The position numbers and the translations under genes are program-made. Below are positions 1 through 8,804 of a stretch of 64,000 bases of DNA, piece by piece. The notes beneath the pieces were generated by a model. The model did not search any database. It had not been told where the DNA came from and saw only the letters and a list, made by a program, of their open reading frames with translations. This stretch comes from Ferrimonas balearica DSM 9799 (GTDB taxonomy: Bacteria; Pseudomonadota; Gammaproteobacteria; Enterobacterales; Shewanellaceae). Position 1 is the first letter of the stretch, and each line of letters opens with the position of its first letter. Where the stretch lies: contig NC_014541.1 of assembly GCF_000148645.1 (NCBI RefSeq), positions 4,053,139 to 4,117,138 of the forward strand, in the 5' to 3' direction.

Positions 1-152
1 TCGATCTGGTGATGCCCCAGGGCGTCTACTTCCGCCAGCACCTGCAGCAGCTGTTCTCGGTGATGCAGAGTCCGGACACCCTGTCTCAGGCCCAGCGCCT
101 TGGCGGCTATGACCTGACCGACAGCGGCAAGTTGATCTGGAGTCCGGTCTGA
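1..152 (+). CDS. C-terminal fragment, probable substrate-binding (PBP-like) domain protein
   Basis: An open frame runs in from the left edge and stops at TGA 150-152, leaving about 49 residues. The tail ends with a GGYDLTDSGKLIW-type motif. It resembles the C-terminus of PBP-like domains fused to HTH regulators that often lie near molybdate/tungstate genes, where the last residues read roughly GYD-S-TGE-W. The downstream tup operon makes such a regulator plausible. The N-terminus and any DNA-binding domain lie outside the window, so the family call rests on this short tail only. A strong terminator follows 16 bases after the stop, so this is the last gene of its transcript. Confidence 0.4.
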   Translation, partial: DLVMPQGVYFRQHLQQLFSVMQSPDTLSQAQRLGGYDLTDSGKLIWSPV

Positions 153-167
153 CCGGCTCCCTCCCCG

Positions 168-194
168 ACGGGCTCAATTGAGCCCGTTTTTTTT
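168..194 (+). terminator. Intrinsic terminator after the first gene
   Basis: A perfect palindrome, ACGGGCTCAATTGAGCCCGT, is followed by a run of eight T. It is a standard rho-independent terminator for the plus-strand gene ending at 152. Confidence 0.9.
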
Positions 195-753
195 GTTTAT
201 CCCATATTTCCGTGGGAGTCTTGGCTCCAGGCCTGTTGCCACCTACCGAGCCGTTGCCGGGATGCCCCGGCGGGCACCAGAAGGGCGTTGCCCGGCTGCG
301 CGCCCCGCTCTTGACACCCCTGCCTCCGACGCGGCGACAGCCCCTCGCTCCCACTCCTTCACGTTCAGCACTGGCCAGACTCGCTTTATGAAAAGGCCTT
401 TCCATGTCCTTTTCAAAAGTCCGGCTTCGCCCTCCATGGCTCCGCGTTCACGCCTCTCGGCGTTCACCCCTGCTCGACTGGCACTCGGGCCTTCCCTGGC
501 CCTCGGCTTCACTCCCAGTCGCTCCCGCTCGGCGCCGCGAGTCGGCCTTTGGTGGACGGCTTCGCCGTGATAGTTGGGTGCTCATTCCAATTCGGAAACA
601 GCACAAAGTCCTCAAGAGGCATTTTCTTGGAGATGTCGCTCCTATCTTCTTGCCTCGCTAATCCGCGAAGAACCTATTTTTTGCCATGGATTTCATTCAA
701 ACGTCTGTTATGTCGACGTTTTAGCCTCTGTGCTGGCGTAAGCTGACGGCGAC
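195..753. other. Gene-free stretch, C-rich on the plus strand
   Basis: About 560 bases lie between the terminator at 194 and the RBS of the next gene. Several short frames cross it on both strands (for example 178-570 and 404-661 plus, 243-512 minus). None has a convincing ribosome binding site or a recognisable protein. Their translations are rich in R, P, S and A, as expected from chance frames in GC-rich DNA. Between about 240 and 560 the plus strand is unusually C-rich. It contains an imperfect palindrome around AAAAGGCCTTTCC (about 389-404). It may be a dispersed intergenic repeat or a decayed element. No known RNA family was recognised. Confidence 0.5.
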
Positions 754-768
754 ATGACAGGAGTTTGT

Positions 769-2280
769 ATGCAGTATCGAATTGAATCTGGCGTGACCGA
801 TCCCACCCCCACCGTGCTGGTGCTGGAGACCGGAGAGGACGGTCTGGAGCGGGTGATCTGGCACCTGACCTGGCGCCACAGTGCGCCGCTGGTCCTGCTG
901 GAGATGGTGGATAACGACCATATGGTGGTGGCGGACTGGGACGGCCGATTTGAGCTGTATCACCTGCCCACTCGCAACCGCATCGCCGAGCAGAAGCTGG
1001 CCGCCAGCATTCGCATTGGGGCCCGGGTGGCCGACGATGGCCGCACCATCCAGGTGGCTTACGCCGACGAAGACCATTACAACGTCGACGTACTGGAGAT
1101 CCTCGATGCCATGACCCTAACCCAGCTCAAGCGCTTCGAACTGCCCGACCGGGAGGTATTTACCCAGCTGGACCTGTCGCTCCGCCAGATTTTCGCGCCT
1201 TACCCCGACCAGCTCTGGTTCTACGACTGCGAAGCCAACTTCGGTTTCGATGCACCCGCAGAGCAGGCCTTTTTCCAGCTCAACCTGGCCACCGGCGAAG
1301 CGGAGTTCCGCGAGCTGCCTGGCCTGGGCAATGCCAATGATGATTACTGCCTGCCCGCGCTCAACCCCAAGCAAAATCTGGGGGTGATGCTGGACTGGGG
1401 TCGCCAACCCATTGTCAGCAACGAGGCCGGTGAGCCGGAACTGGTGCTGTGCCTGGCGCGGTTCCAGCTGGACGACCTCTCCGATCAGGGCCGGATAACA
1501 ACCCGCCGCTTTGACCGCGCCGCACTGGAGCAGTGCTATGCCGACGCCGACCTGCTGCTCGACCCCGAAGCGGAGCTCGACGACGACTACCGCAAAGCGC
1601 TGGGCGACCTGTTCGAACGGCTGACCGAGCTGTACTGGCAGGACGATACCCTCTGTCTGCACTTTGAGGACGGCCAGCACCTCCGAATCCTGCCCAACGG
1701 CGAAATGCAGACGTTCGGCGATGCGCCGGTACCGCAATATGAATGGACCCCGCTGGCCCGGTTTGATCGCGATCTCGAAGGCCGCATCCCGGTGTTTGTC
1801 GGCGATGACGACCTGCGCTCATTGCGCCAGATGGGTCAGGCCTGTGACGACATCGCCCGCCAGCGTCGCGGCCAGCGATTTGCCTTTGCCCTGATGAGCA
1901 GTGATGGCAGCCCCACCGATCAGGCCGCGTTTTTCCAGCGGGTGGCCGCCGAACACCACGCCAAACTGGCCGCGATGCTGGAACCCTTTATCGCTCTGGA
2001 TGAGATGCTGTACGACGATCTCAACGCCGGTCACGCCGCCCTGTGCCATGTGGCCGAGGCATTGGCGACGACCGCCCGAGCGGAGTACCTGCCGCTGCTG
2101 ACCCGCTACGTGGAAGCGCTGGACCTCGACCACGAACTCTTTGTTGATGAATCGCTGTTGCCGGCCATCGCCCGCCACTACGGCGCAGCGACGCCCGGCG
2201 TCAAAGCGCTGGAGCAGTATGTCCGCGATTGGCATGGCGGCGACGATGAGGATGACGAGTACGAAGACGAGGACGAGTGA
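769..2280 (+). CDS. Conserved-looking hypothetical protein with acidic tail
   Basis: A cytoplasmic-looking protein of 503 residues with no signal peptide or membrane segment. The N-terminal 350 residues alternate short beta-rich stretches (VLVLETGEDG, MVVADWDGRFELYHL), reminiscent of a beta-propeller. The C-terminal third is helical, and the protein ends in a strongly acidic run of D, E and G. I do not recognise the family. Start chosen at ATG 769 because ACAGGAG (757-763) sits 5 nt upstream. An in-frame ATG at 754 would add five residues but lacks a Shine-Dalgarno sequence. The gene stands alone, bounded downstream by a bidirectional terminator, and its codon use is like its neighbours, so it looks like a resident gene. 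Confidence 0.75.
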   Translation: MQYRIESGVTDPTPTVLVLETGEDGLERVIWHLTWRHSAPLVLLEMVDNDHMVVADWDGRFELYHLPTRNRIAEQKLAASIRIGARVADDGRTIQVAYADEDHYNVDVLEILDAMTLTQLKRFELPDREVFTQLDLSLRQIFAPYPDQLWFYDCEANFGFDAPAEQAFFQLNLATGEAEFRELPGLGNANDDYCLPALNPKQNLGVMLDWGRQPIVSNEAGEPELVLCLARFQLDDLSDQGRITTRRFDRAALEQCYADADLLLDPEAELDDDYRKALGDLFERLTELYWQDDTLCLHFEDGQHLRILPNGEMQTFGDAPVPQYEWTPLARFDRDLEGRIPVFVGDDDLRSLRQMGQACDDIARQRRGQRFAFALMSSDGSPTDQAAFFQRVAAEHHAKLAAMLEPFIALDEMLYDDLNAGHAALCHVAEALATTARAEYLPLLTRYVEALDLDHELFVDESLLPAIARHYGAATPGVKALEQYVRDWHGGDDEDDEYEDEDE

Positions 2281-2291
2281 ACCCACCATAG

Positions 2292-2321
2292 AAAAGGCCC
2301 CACCGATTGGTGGGGCCTTTT
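2292..2321. terminator. Bidirectional intrinsic terminator
   Basis: A 9-bp GC-rich core (GGCCCCACC/GGTGGGGCC) with loop GATT is flanked by AAAA on the left and TTTT on the right. It serves both the plus-strand gene ending at 2280 and the convergent kinase gene ending at 2325. Confidence 0.9.
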
Positions 2322-2324
2322 GTC

Positions 2325-4403
2325 TCAGGAGCGCACGCTCAACTGCACGCCCTGAGGTTCCGACATCGCCGGACACTGCATCGGCAGTTTGATGGTGAAC
2401 ACCGAGCCTTTGCCCAGCTCCGACTCCACCTCCAGCAAGCCCCCAAAGCGGCGGATGATGCCGTAGCTCAACGCCAGCCCCAGCCCGGTGCCCTGCTTAC
2501 GGGTGGTAAAGAACGGGTCGAAGATCCGAGACAGCACCTCAGGGGCGATGCCACAGCCATCATCGGCCACGGTGATCCACACCCCTTTGGGCTGGTCACC
2601 ATCCATCCAGTCACCACTGGCCACCCGAACCTGACCCGCGCCTTCCAGCGCGTGGGCGGCGTTTACTACCAGGTTGATCAGCACCTGCAGCAGCTGTTGG
2701 CGATTCACCTCAACCAGCGCACTGGCGCCCAGATCCAGCTCCACATCCACCATCTGCTTGCGCAGTGAGTGGCGCACCAGCACCAGCATCTCCTCCAGAA
2801 TCGGGTTGACCGGCTGACGCTCCAGCGGCATCGCCAGATCCCCGGGGCGGGAGTACTGCAACAGCGACTGAATGATGCTGTTGATGCGCTGCACCTGCTG
2901 GACGATCAGCTCAATCTCCTCGTTGAGGTCGTGGTCCTGATCGCTCAGCTCCATCTTAATCAGCTCAATGTTGCCCAGGATCACCGCCGTCGGGTTGTTG
3001 ATCTCGTGGGCGATGCCCGCGGTCAGTTCCCCCAGTGCCACCAGCTTTTCGTTGGTCACCATCTGCTGACGGGTCTCCTCCAGCAGGCGGATATTGCGCT
3101 TCAGCTCCCGAGTGCGCTGCTTCAGGCTGAAGGTTCGCTCCTCCACCTTCTGCTCAAGCTGGGACGCCGCGGCCTGGATCTGCTGGTTGCGCTCCTGCAG
3201 CTGGTCCAGCATCAGGTCAAACTGGCGACCGAGCTGGGCCAGCTCATTGGCAGGGTCAAGGCCGAGGTCGCCGATGCGGCGGTTGCGCCCCTCCTGCACC
3301 TCACGCACCACGGTGTGGATCCGATCAATGGGCTTGAGCAGGCCCGACGCCCCCCGGTACACCGCCAGACCCGAGCCCAGCATCACCAGCAGCAGGATGG
3401 TGCCCATCTCGATGATGTTGATCAGGTAGTTGAGGACAAAGGGCCCTTCGGTAAATCCGGTGTAGATCATGCCGATACGCTCGCCTTTGGTGTCCAGCAG
3501 CGGCGCGTAAGCGGAGATGTACCAGTCGTTAAACACAAACGCCCGGTCCACCCACAAATTGCCCTGTTCCAGCACCTTAAGGCGCACCTGCTCCGACACC
3601 AGGGTGCCCACGGCCCGGCCATTCTCACCGTCCGGCACGTTGGTACTGATGCGCACATTGTCGAGAAACAGCGTCACCGCCCCCCGGGCCCGGCTGGGCA
3701 GGGTGCCATCGGCGTAGGTCAGCGCCTTGATGTTATCCACCAGTTCGGTGTTGTGGTTCATCAGGGCGCCGCCATCGAGGTAGCCAATCCGCTCCCCATT
3801 GGGCCCCACCACCGGGATCAGGCTGCGGATCACCATGCCCCGCTGCTCAAACCCTTCGCGGGGTTGGGGGGCCATGGGGGTCGGCTTCAGTCGCATCGAG
3901 GCCAGCCGCGCCAGCGACGGACTGATGCGCAGCATCTGCTTACGGGACAACACCTGCAAACCGGAACGGGCGTCGTCATCCTCATCCGGGATAAGCTGGC
4001 GCAGCTTGGCGTCCGCCAGCGCGTCCTCCAGGCTGACCAGGCGCAGAAAATCCAAGCCAAGGCGGTCCCGATGGGCTTCCAGCAGGCGGTTCAGTGAGCG
4101 ATCGGAGTACTGCAGCGACTGGATAAGCTGGGTAAAGTCCCAGGCGTGCTGGGTCTGGCGCAGGGCGCGCTCCTGCGCCTCGGCCTGATTGGCCAGCACC
4201 CCCTGGGCCACAGCCAAATCGGCCCGCACCTTCATAAACAGCTGCTTGCCGGTGTAGGTGACGTTCCAGTAGATGGTGATGAAGACCAGGCTGGCCAGGG
4301 TGACCAGCACCGGCAACAGCATCAGCACCAGCAGGCGATAGCGCACCGTGCTGGTCATCACCTTGACGTCATTGGTGAACTGATGGCGCCAGCGTTTCAG
4401 CAT
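2325..4403 (-). CDS. Sensor histidine kinase with periplasmic Cache-like domain
   Basis: A membrane sensor kinase of 692 residues. An N-terminal transmembrane helix (about 22-45) is followed by a periplasmic sensing region of about 280 residues that resembles Cache domains. Then come a second membrane helix (about 325-350), a HAMP linker, a coiled coil (about 395-450), a HisKA box with GIAHEINNP (phosphoacceptor near H466) and an ATPase domain with N, DDGCGI and GTGLGL boxes. The start is ATG 4403, preceded by AGGAAGG, rather than the upstream GTG at 4421. The start overlaps the stop of the response regulator gene (ATGCTGA), so the pair is translationally coupled. By context it signals to the NtrC-type regulator. 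The ligand is unknown. The divergent tungstate/Mo-cofactor operon is the obvious candidate target. Confidence 0.88.
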   Translation of the reverse strand: MLKRWRHQFTNDVKVMTSTVRYRLLVLMLLPVLVTLASLVFITIYWNVTYTGKQLFMKVRADLAVAQGVLANQAEAQERALRQTQHAWDFTQLIQSLQYSDRSLNRLLEAHRDRLGLDFLRLVSLEDALADAKLRQLIPDEDDDARSGLQVLSRKQMLRISPSLARLASMRLKPTPMAPQPREGFEQRGMVIRSLIPVVGPNGERIGYLDGGALMNHNTELVDNIKALTYADGTLPSRARGAVTLFLDNVRISTNVPDGENGRAVGTLVSEQVRLKVLEQGNLWVDRAFVFNDWYISAYAPLLDTKGERIGMIYTGFTEGPFVLNYLINIIEMGTILLLVMLGSGLAVYRGASGLLKPIDRIHTVVREVQEGRNRRIGDLGLDPANELAQLGRQFDLMLDQLQERNQQIQAAASQLEQKVEERTFSLKQRTRELKRNIRLLEETRQQMVTNEKLVALGELTAGIAHEINNPTAVILGNIELIKMELSDQDHDLNEEIELIVQQVQRINSIIQSLLQYSRPGDLAMPLERQPVNPILEEMLVLVRHSLRKQMVDVELDLGASALVEVNRQQLLQVLINLVVNAAHALEGAGQVRVASGDWMDGDQPKGVWITVADDGCGIAPEVLSRIFDPFFTTRKQGTGLGLALSYGIIRRFGGLLEVESELGKGSVFTIKLPMQCPAMSEPQGVQLSVRS

Positions 4404-5764
4404 CCGCCTTCCTGACCCCACTCTTTAAACTTGCGATCCAGGGTCTTGCGCGACACCCCCAGCACCCGGGCGGCCGCGGACTTGTTGCCCTCCTGAGCCG
4501 CCACCACCTGAAGCACGTGCAGGCGTTCCACCTCTTTGAGCTCCATATCATCCGGGTAACCAGCACCGGCGGGCGCTTCAGCCACCGGCGTCTCCTGGCT
4601 GCGCCAGTACTCCGCCGGCGGTTTGCCCAGCAGCAGGCAACGCTCCACCAGGTTACGCAGTTCGCGGATGTTGCCGGGCCAGTCGTAGCGCTGCATCACC
4701 TGCAGATCTTCGTGGCTCCAGGCCACCTCGCGCAGGCCCAGTTCGGTGGCCAGCTGACGGGTAAAGAAGTGCACCAGGTCGACCACGTCTTCCGGTCGCT
4801 CTTTCAGGCTGGGGATGCGGATATTGAGCACGTTCAGGCGGTAGTACAGGTCGCGACGGAAACGCCCCTCCTCCACTTCCAGCTGCAGCTCACGGTTGGT
4901 GGCCGCCACCACCCGCACGTCCACCGGTGACTCCTTCTCTGAGCCCACCGGACGGATGGTGCGCTGCTCCAGCACCCGCAGCAGTGCCGTCTGCATCTGC
5001 AGCGGCATCTCGCCAATTTCATCCAGGAAGATGGTGCCGCCGGAGGCAAAACTGAACAGACCCTCACGGGCACCGCGGGCACCGGTAAAGGCCCCGGCGA
5101 CGTGGCCAAACAGTTCGCTCTCCAGCAGTTCCGGCGCGATGGCGCCACAGTTCACCGCCACAAAGGAGCCGCTGCGGCCCGACATCTGGTGCAGTGAACG
5201 CGCCACCAGCTCTTTGCCGGTACCGGATTCGCCCTCAATCAGCACCACCGCATTGGTGGCCGCCACCCGGCCAATCACCGACTTCACTTCCGCCATGGCG
5301 GCGCTGTTGCCAATGATGGTGTTGGGGTGGGTGTGAGCCACTTCCCGACGCAGCAGCAGATTTTCCCGCCGCAACAGGCGGCGCTCGATGCAGCGGTCCA
5401 CCGCCTGCATCATCTGCTCAAGCCGGAACGGCTTCAGGATAAAGTCGACGGCTCCGGCGCGCAGGGCTCGGATGGCAGTTTCCATATCGGCAAAACCGGT
5501 CATAAAGATCACGTCGGAACGACGGGTGTCCATGTCCAACGCTTCGTGCCATTCGATGCCATCCCGGCCGGGCAGACTGATGTCCACAATCAGCAGGTCA
5601 AAGTGGCAACGGCTGCGCAGTTGCTCCGCTTCCTCAACACTGCCGGCAACCTCAACCAGGGCAAAGCGTTTACTCAATGCTTTCTTAAGGAATGAACGCA
5701 TGCCGGACTCATCGTCCACCACCAGGACTGACATGGCTGTCGAGGCTGGAATCTTGTCGACCAT
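4397..5764 (-). CDS. NtrC-family sigma-54-dependent response regulator
   Basis: 455 residues with three domains. A receiver (about 12-130) carries an acidic pocket at DD and the phosphoacceptor near D61 in VDISLPG. An AAA+ domain (about 150-390) has Walker A GESGTGKE and the sigma-54-contacting GAFTGA loop. A Fis-type helix-turn-helix (about 420-450, NKSAAARVLGVSRKTLDRKF) ends the protein. The start is ATG 5764, with GGAGG 11 nt upstream. The longer frame from 5833 has no RBS and runs into the shared control region. An intact GAFTGA means it can activate sigma-54 RNA polymerase, and a good -24/-12 promoter lies in the divergent intergenic region. It probably activates tupA and may autoregulate. 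Confidence 0.9.
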   Translation of the reverse strand: MVDKIPASTAMSVLVVDDESGMRSFLKKALSKRFALVEVAGSVEEAEQLRSRCHFDLLIVDISLPGRDGIEWHEALDMDTRRSDVIFMTGFADMETAIRALRAGAVDFILKPFRLEQMMQAVDRCIERRLLRRENLLLRREVAHTHPNTIIGNSAAMAEVKSVIGRVAATNAVVLIEGESGTGKELVARSLHQMSGRSGSFVAVNCGAIAPELLESELFGHVAGAFTGARGAREGLFSFASGGTIFLDEIGEMPLQMQTALLRVLEQRTIRPVGSEKESPVDVRVVAATNRELQLEVEEGRFRRDLYYRLNVLNIRIPSLKERPEDVVDLVHFFTRQLATELGLREVAWSHEDLQVMQRYDWPGNIRELRNLVERCLLLGKPPAEYWRSQETPVAEAPAGAGYPDDMELKEVERLHVLQVVAAQEGNKSAAARVLGVSRKTLDRKFKEWGQEGGC

Positions 5765-5804
5765 ACCGCTGTGGGCCTCCGAATTCAGAAATTGTATTGG
5801 TACA

Positions 5805-5826
5805 AATTGTCCCCTAAGGGTCAATT
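5805..5826. promoter_or_regulatory. Imperfect 22-bp palindrome, candidate UAS for the NtrC-type regulator
   Basis: The arms AATTGTCCC and GGGTCAATT surround CTAA and match at 8 of 9 positions. The site lies about 95-115 bp upstream of the sigma-54 -24 element, the normal range for enhancer sites bound by NtrC-type activators. A further TTGACCC half-site sits at 5857-5863. Assignment to the adjacent regulator is inference. Confidence 0.55.
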
Positions 5827-5917
5827 TGCCCACCAGTATCGTTAAGGTGCGTCATTTTGACCCTATTAGCCAGCTGGAAAGTGTGATCACCGGCAAAAAT
5901 CCCCCTTATAAAAGTGA

Positions 5918-5934
5918 TTGGCATTATCCTTGCA
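5918..5934 (+). promoter_or_regulatory. Sigma-54 (-24/-12) promoter of the tup/Mo-cofactor operon
   Basis: The sequence TTGGCATTATCCTTGCA matches the sigma-54 consensus TGGCAC-N5-TTGCW with one mismatch. The essential GG (5920-5921) and GC (5932-5933) are separated by exactly 10 nt. The predicted transcription start is near 5945, leaving a leader of about 65 nt before tupA at 6010. The site also rules out the longer tupA frame that begins at 5914. Confidence 0.75.
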
Positions 5935-6009
5935 GCTTTTTGCCCCACCACAATGGCTTCAACAACGTGGCACTCACCCTCTGCGAAGGGGCTGTCAAAT
6001 GGAAAACGG

Positions 6010-6819
6010 ATGAAACGTACACTCTCAAAAGTGTTGCTGCTGCTGGCGCTGATGCCTGGCCTGGCCCTGGCGAATGAGCCGGTGCGACTGGCCACCACCA
6101 CCAGCACCGACAACTCCGGGCTGCTGGCCTACCTGCTGCCGGAATTTGAGAAAGCGAGCGGCTACTCCGTGCAGGTGATCGCCACCGGCACCGGCAAGGC
6201 CCTGCGCCATGGCCGCAATGGCGATGTGGACGTGGTGATGACCCACGCCCCCTCCGCCGAGGCGAAATTCGTCGAGGACGGTTTTGGCCGTCTGCCGCGA
6301 CAATTGATGGTCAATGATTTTATTCTGCTCGGCCCGGCCAGCGACCCGGCCGATGTGGCCTCCGCTCGCAGCGCCGCCGACGCCATGCGCAGGATTCACG
6401 ACGCCCAGGCCCCCTTTGTGTCCCGCGGCGACGAATCCGGTACCCACATCAAGGAGTTGGCACTGTGGCGGGCCGCCCGGGTCAACACCAACTTTACCGG
6501 CTACTCCGCCATCGGCCAGGGCATGGGTCCGGCCCTGCTGACCGCCAGCGAGATGCAGGGCTATCTGCTGGCAGACCGGGGCACCTATCTGGCCTTCAAG
6601 GACAAACTGAATCTGGCGGTGCTCTATCAGGGCGACGCCAACCTGATGAACCCTTACCAGGTCATCCTTATCAACACCACCACCTACCCTGACCTCAACC
6701 ACGCCGGCGCCGAAGCGCTCAGTGACTGGCTGGTCAGTGAGAAAGGCCAACAAATGATCAACGACTTCAAGGTCTCGGGCGAGCAACTGTTCCGGGCCAC
6801 TTACAAGGCCACTGAATGA
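6010..6819 (+). CDS. tupA: Tungstate ABC transporter substrate-binding protein
   Basis: A periplasmic binding protein of 269 residues that captures tungstate (possibly also molybdate) for TupBC. A Sec signal peptide (MKRTLSKVLLLLALMPGLALA) is followed by the family hallmark TTTSTDNSGLL at the oxyanion-binding loop, then ATGTGKAL and SRGDESGTH, also typical of TupA. The start at ATG 6010 gives a normal signal peptide and lies downstream of the sigma-54 promoter. The stop overlaps the tupB start (ATGA), so it is the first gene of a tightly packed Mo/W operon. Confidence 0.9.
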   Translation: MKRTLSKVLLLLALMPGLALANEPVRLATTTSTDNSGLLAYLLPEFEKASGYSVQVIATGTGKALRHGRNGDVDVVMTHAPSAEAKFVEDGFGRLPRQLMVNDFILLGPASDPADVASARSAADAMRRIHDAQAPFVSRGDESGTHIKELALWRAARVNTNFTGYSAIGQGMGPALLTASEMQGYLLADRGTYLAFKDKLNLAVLYQGDANLMNPYQVILINTTTYPDLNHAGAEALSDWLVSEKGQQMINDFKVSGEQLFRATYKATE

Positions 6820-7526
6820 ACGAAGGCATGTTTTCCGTTTTCCAGCAGGGGCTCTCGCTGCTGCTGAGTTTTGACCCGGATGTGTGGGCCATCATCGGTG
6901 TCTCTTTCAGCGTGTCTCTGCGCGCTCTGGCCTTTATTCTGCTGCCCAGCATCCTGCTCGGCTTTGCCCTTGCCGTGACCCGCTTCCCGGGCCGGGGCAC
7001 CGTGATCTCCCTGTTCCAGACCCTGCAGGCGATCCCCACTGTGGTGGTGGGCCTGATCACCTACCTGTTGCTGTTCCGCCAGGGGGTGATGGGCGACCTA
7101 CGCTGGCTGTTCACCCAGAACGCCATGGTGCTGGCTCAGGTGTTTCTGGCGATGCCGGTGTTGGTGTCGCTGAGCTACGGCGCCTTTGCCAGCGGCGACT
7201 GGCGGGCGTGGGAAACCGCGCGTACCCTCGGTGCGCCGCGCCATCGGGCTTTCTTTACCCTGTGCCACGAGCTGCGCGCACCGCTGCTGGTGGCGGTGAT
7301 CGCCGCGTTCAGCCGCATCATCACCGAGGTGGGCGCCTCCATGCTGGTGGGGGGAAACATCCACAATGTGACCCGTAATATCCCCACCGCCATTGCGCTG
7401 GAAACCAGTAAAGGCGAATTTGCCCAGGCCGCAGCTTTGGGCACGGTACTGCTGATCCTGGCCCTGATCATCAACTTCTCCCTTGGCACCCTGCGTAATC
7501 AGCAGGAAGGCCTGCGTCGAGGATAA
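6816..7526 (+). CDS. tupB: Tungstate ABC transporter permease
   Basis: An inner-membrane permease of 236 residues with about five or six hydrophobic helices. It has the binding-protein-dependent permease signature around EVGASMLVGGNIHNVTRNIPTAI, which contacts the ATPase. Length and sequence fit the TupB/YvfM type. It overlaps tupA by 4 nt and is followed by tupC after 2 nt, so the three are one transport unit. Confidence 0.9.
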   Translation: MNEGMFSVFQQGLSLLLSFDPDVWAIIGVSFSVSLRALAFILLPSILLGFALAVTRFPGRGTVISLFQTLQAIPTVVVGLITYLLLFRQGVMGDLRWLFTQNAMVLAQVFLAMPVLVSLSYGAFASGDWRAWETARTLGAPRHRAFFTLCHELRAPLLVAVIAAFSRIITEVGASMLVGGNIHNVTRNIPTAIALETSKGEFAQAAALGTVLLILALIINFSLGTLRNQQEGLRRG

Positions 7527-7528
7527 CC

Positions 7529-8206
7529 ATGCAACTGACCGCGACTGCGCTGGAGATGCGCTTCGACCAACGACTGCTGTTCCGGATCCCCGAACTGGTG
7601 CTGACCGGGCACCAGCGGATCTGGCTGAAGGGCCCCAATGGCGTTGGCAAAACCACGCTGATGAAGGTGCTGGCCGGCCTGGCCAGGCCGACCCGCGGCA
7701 AAGTGCGTCTGGATGGCGCACCGAGTCGCCGCTGGCGCCGTGATGGCTCGCCCCTTGGGCAGGTGGTGTACCTGCATCAAAGCCCCTACCTGTTTGACGG
7801 CAGTGTGTGGGACAATTTGGCCTATGGTCTCAATCACCTGGCTCTGTCGGTGAATGAGCGTGATGAGCGGATCCGTGAGGCCCTCAGTCTGGCTCGCCTC
7901 GACCACCTGACCGAACGTCCGGCTCAGGTGCTGTCCGGCGGTGAGCGCCAGCGTCTGGCGCTGGCCCGGGCCTGGGTGCTGAACCCGCGGTTCCTGCTGC
8001 TGGATGAACCCAGTGCTAACCTTGACCCGGACTCACTGCGACTGATCACCGAGATGGTGGACCAGCTCTACCAACAGGGTTGTGGCCTGATCATCACCAG
8101 CCACCAGCAAACCGAACTGACCGACCGGTGCGAAGAGCACTGGATTCTGGAAAACCAAGGCTTGGTCTGTCTCCGCGAAGCGGACCAAGAGGAAGCCCGC
8201 GCATGA
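7529..8206 (+). CDS. tupC: Tungstate ABC transporter ATP-binding protein
   Basis: A cytoplasmic ATPase of 225 residues. Walker A is GPNGVGKTTL, the signature is LSGGERQRLALARA, and Walker B with D-loop is FLLLDEPSANLD, followed by a switch histidine in ITSHQQ. It has no C-terminal Mop/TOBE domain, as usual for the Tup type. Its stop overlaps the mobA start (ATGA), linking metal uptake to cofactor maturation in one transcript. Confidence 0.9.
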   Translation: MQLTATALEMRFDQRLLFRIPELVLTGHQRIWLKGPNGVGKTTLMKVLAGLARPTRGKVRLDGAPSRRWRRDGSPLGQVVYLHQSPYLFDGSVWDNLAYGLNHLALSVNERDERIREALSLARLDHLTERPAQVLSGGERQRLALARAWVLNPRFLLLDEPSANLDPDSLRLITEMVDQLYQQGCGLIITSHQQTELTDRCEEHWILENQGLVCLREADQEEARA

Positions 8207-8796
8207 CACTGAACGACATCACTCTGGCCGTACTGGCCGGTGGCCAGGCGCGCCGCATGGGTGGCGACGACAAAGGGCTGATCCCGGTTGCCGGCCAGCC
8301 CATGATTCGACACGTACTTAACCGGGTTCAGCAACCCGGCATGACCACCATGATCATCGCCAACCGCAACCAGCAGCAGTACGCCGAGCTGGGCCTGCCG
8401 GTACACGCCGATGAGCTGCCGGGCTTTATGGGCCCGATGGCGGGCATGGCCGTTGCGATGAACCGCGCCACTACCCCGTTGGTGCTGATCTGCCCCTGCG
8501 ACACGCCGAAGCTGCCGGCCGACCTGGCACACCGCCTTCTGGCCGCCCTCGAAGCGGAAGAGGCAGACGCTGCCGTGGCCTGCGACGACGAGCGCGAGCA
8601 CCCGGTGGTGATTCTGCTGAAACGGGAGTTATTGGGATCCATCGAGCAGTTTCTGGCTGCCGGGGATCGTAAGATTGACCTCTGGTATGGCCAACATAAG
8701 GTCGCCCGCTGCGTGTTCCACGGCGCCGCCGACGCCTTTGCCAACATCAATACCCCTGAACAACGCCAGGAGCTGGAGCAACAGCTGCTGCCCTGA
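8203..8796 (+). CDS. mobA: Molybdenum cofactor guanylyltransferase
   Basis: MobA attaches GMP to molybdopterin to form the guanine dinucleotide cofactor used by Dms, Nap and Psr type enzymes. It has 197 residues. The N-terminal nucleotide-binding motif LAGGQARRMGGDDKGL is intact, as are the PCDTPKLP segment and the C-terminal NINTPE motif. The start at ATG 8203 overlaps the tupC stop by 4 nt. A longer frame from 8080 would run through tupC and is not credible. Confidence 0.92.
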   Translation: MTLNDITLAVLAGGQARRMGGDDKGLIPVAGQPMIRHVLNRVQQPGMTTMIIANRNQQQYAELGLPVHADELPGFMGPMAGMAVAMNRATTPLVLICPCDTPKLPADLAHRLLAALEAEEADAAVACDDEREHPVVILLKRELLGSIEQFLAAGDRKIDLWYGQHKVARCVFHGAADAFANINTPEQRQELEQQLLP

Positions 8797-8804
8797 AAGC
8801 ACAG

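Noticed and set aside
243-512. 89-codon minus-strand frame in the left gene-free stretch
   Set aside because: No ribosome binding site, R/A/G-rich composition, and overlapping open frames on the other strand. Judged chance coding, though a repeat-derived peptide cannot be excluded.
5914-6009. Upstream extension of tupA
   Set aside because: It would start inside the sigma-54 promoter and hide the signal peptide in the middle of the protein.
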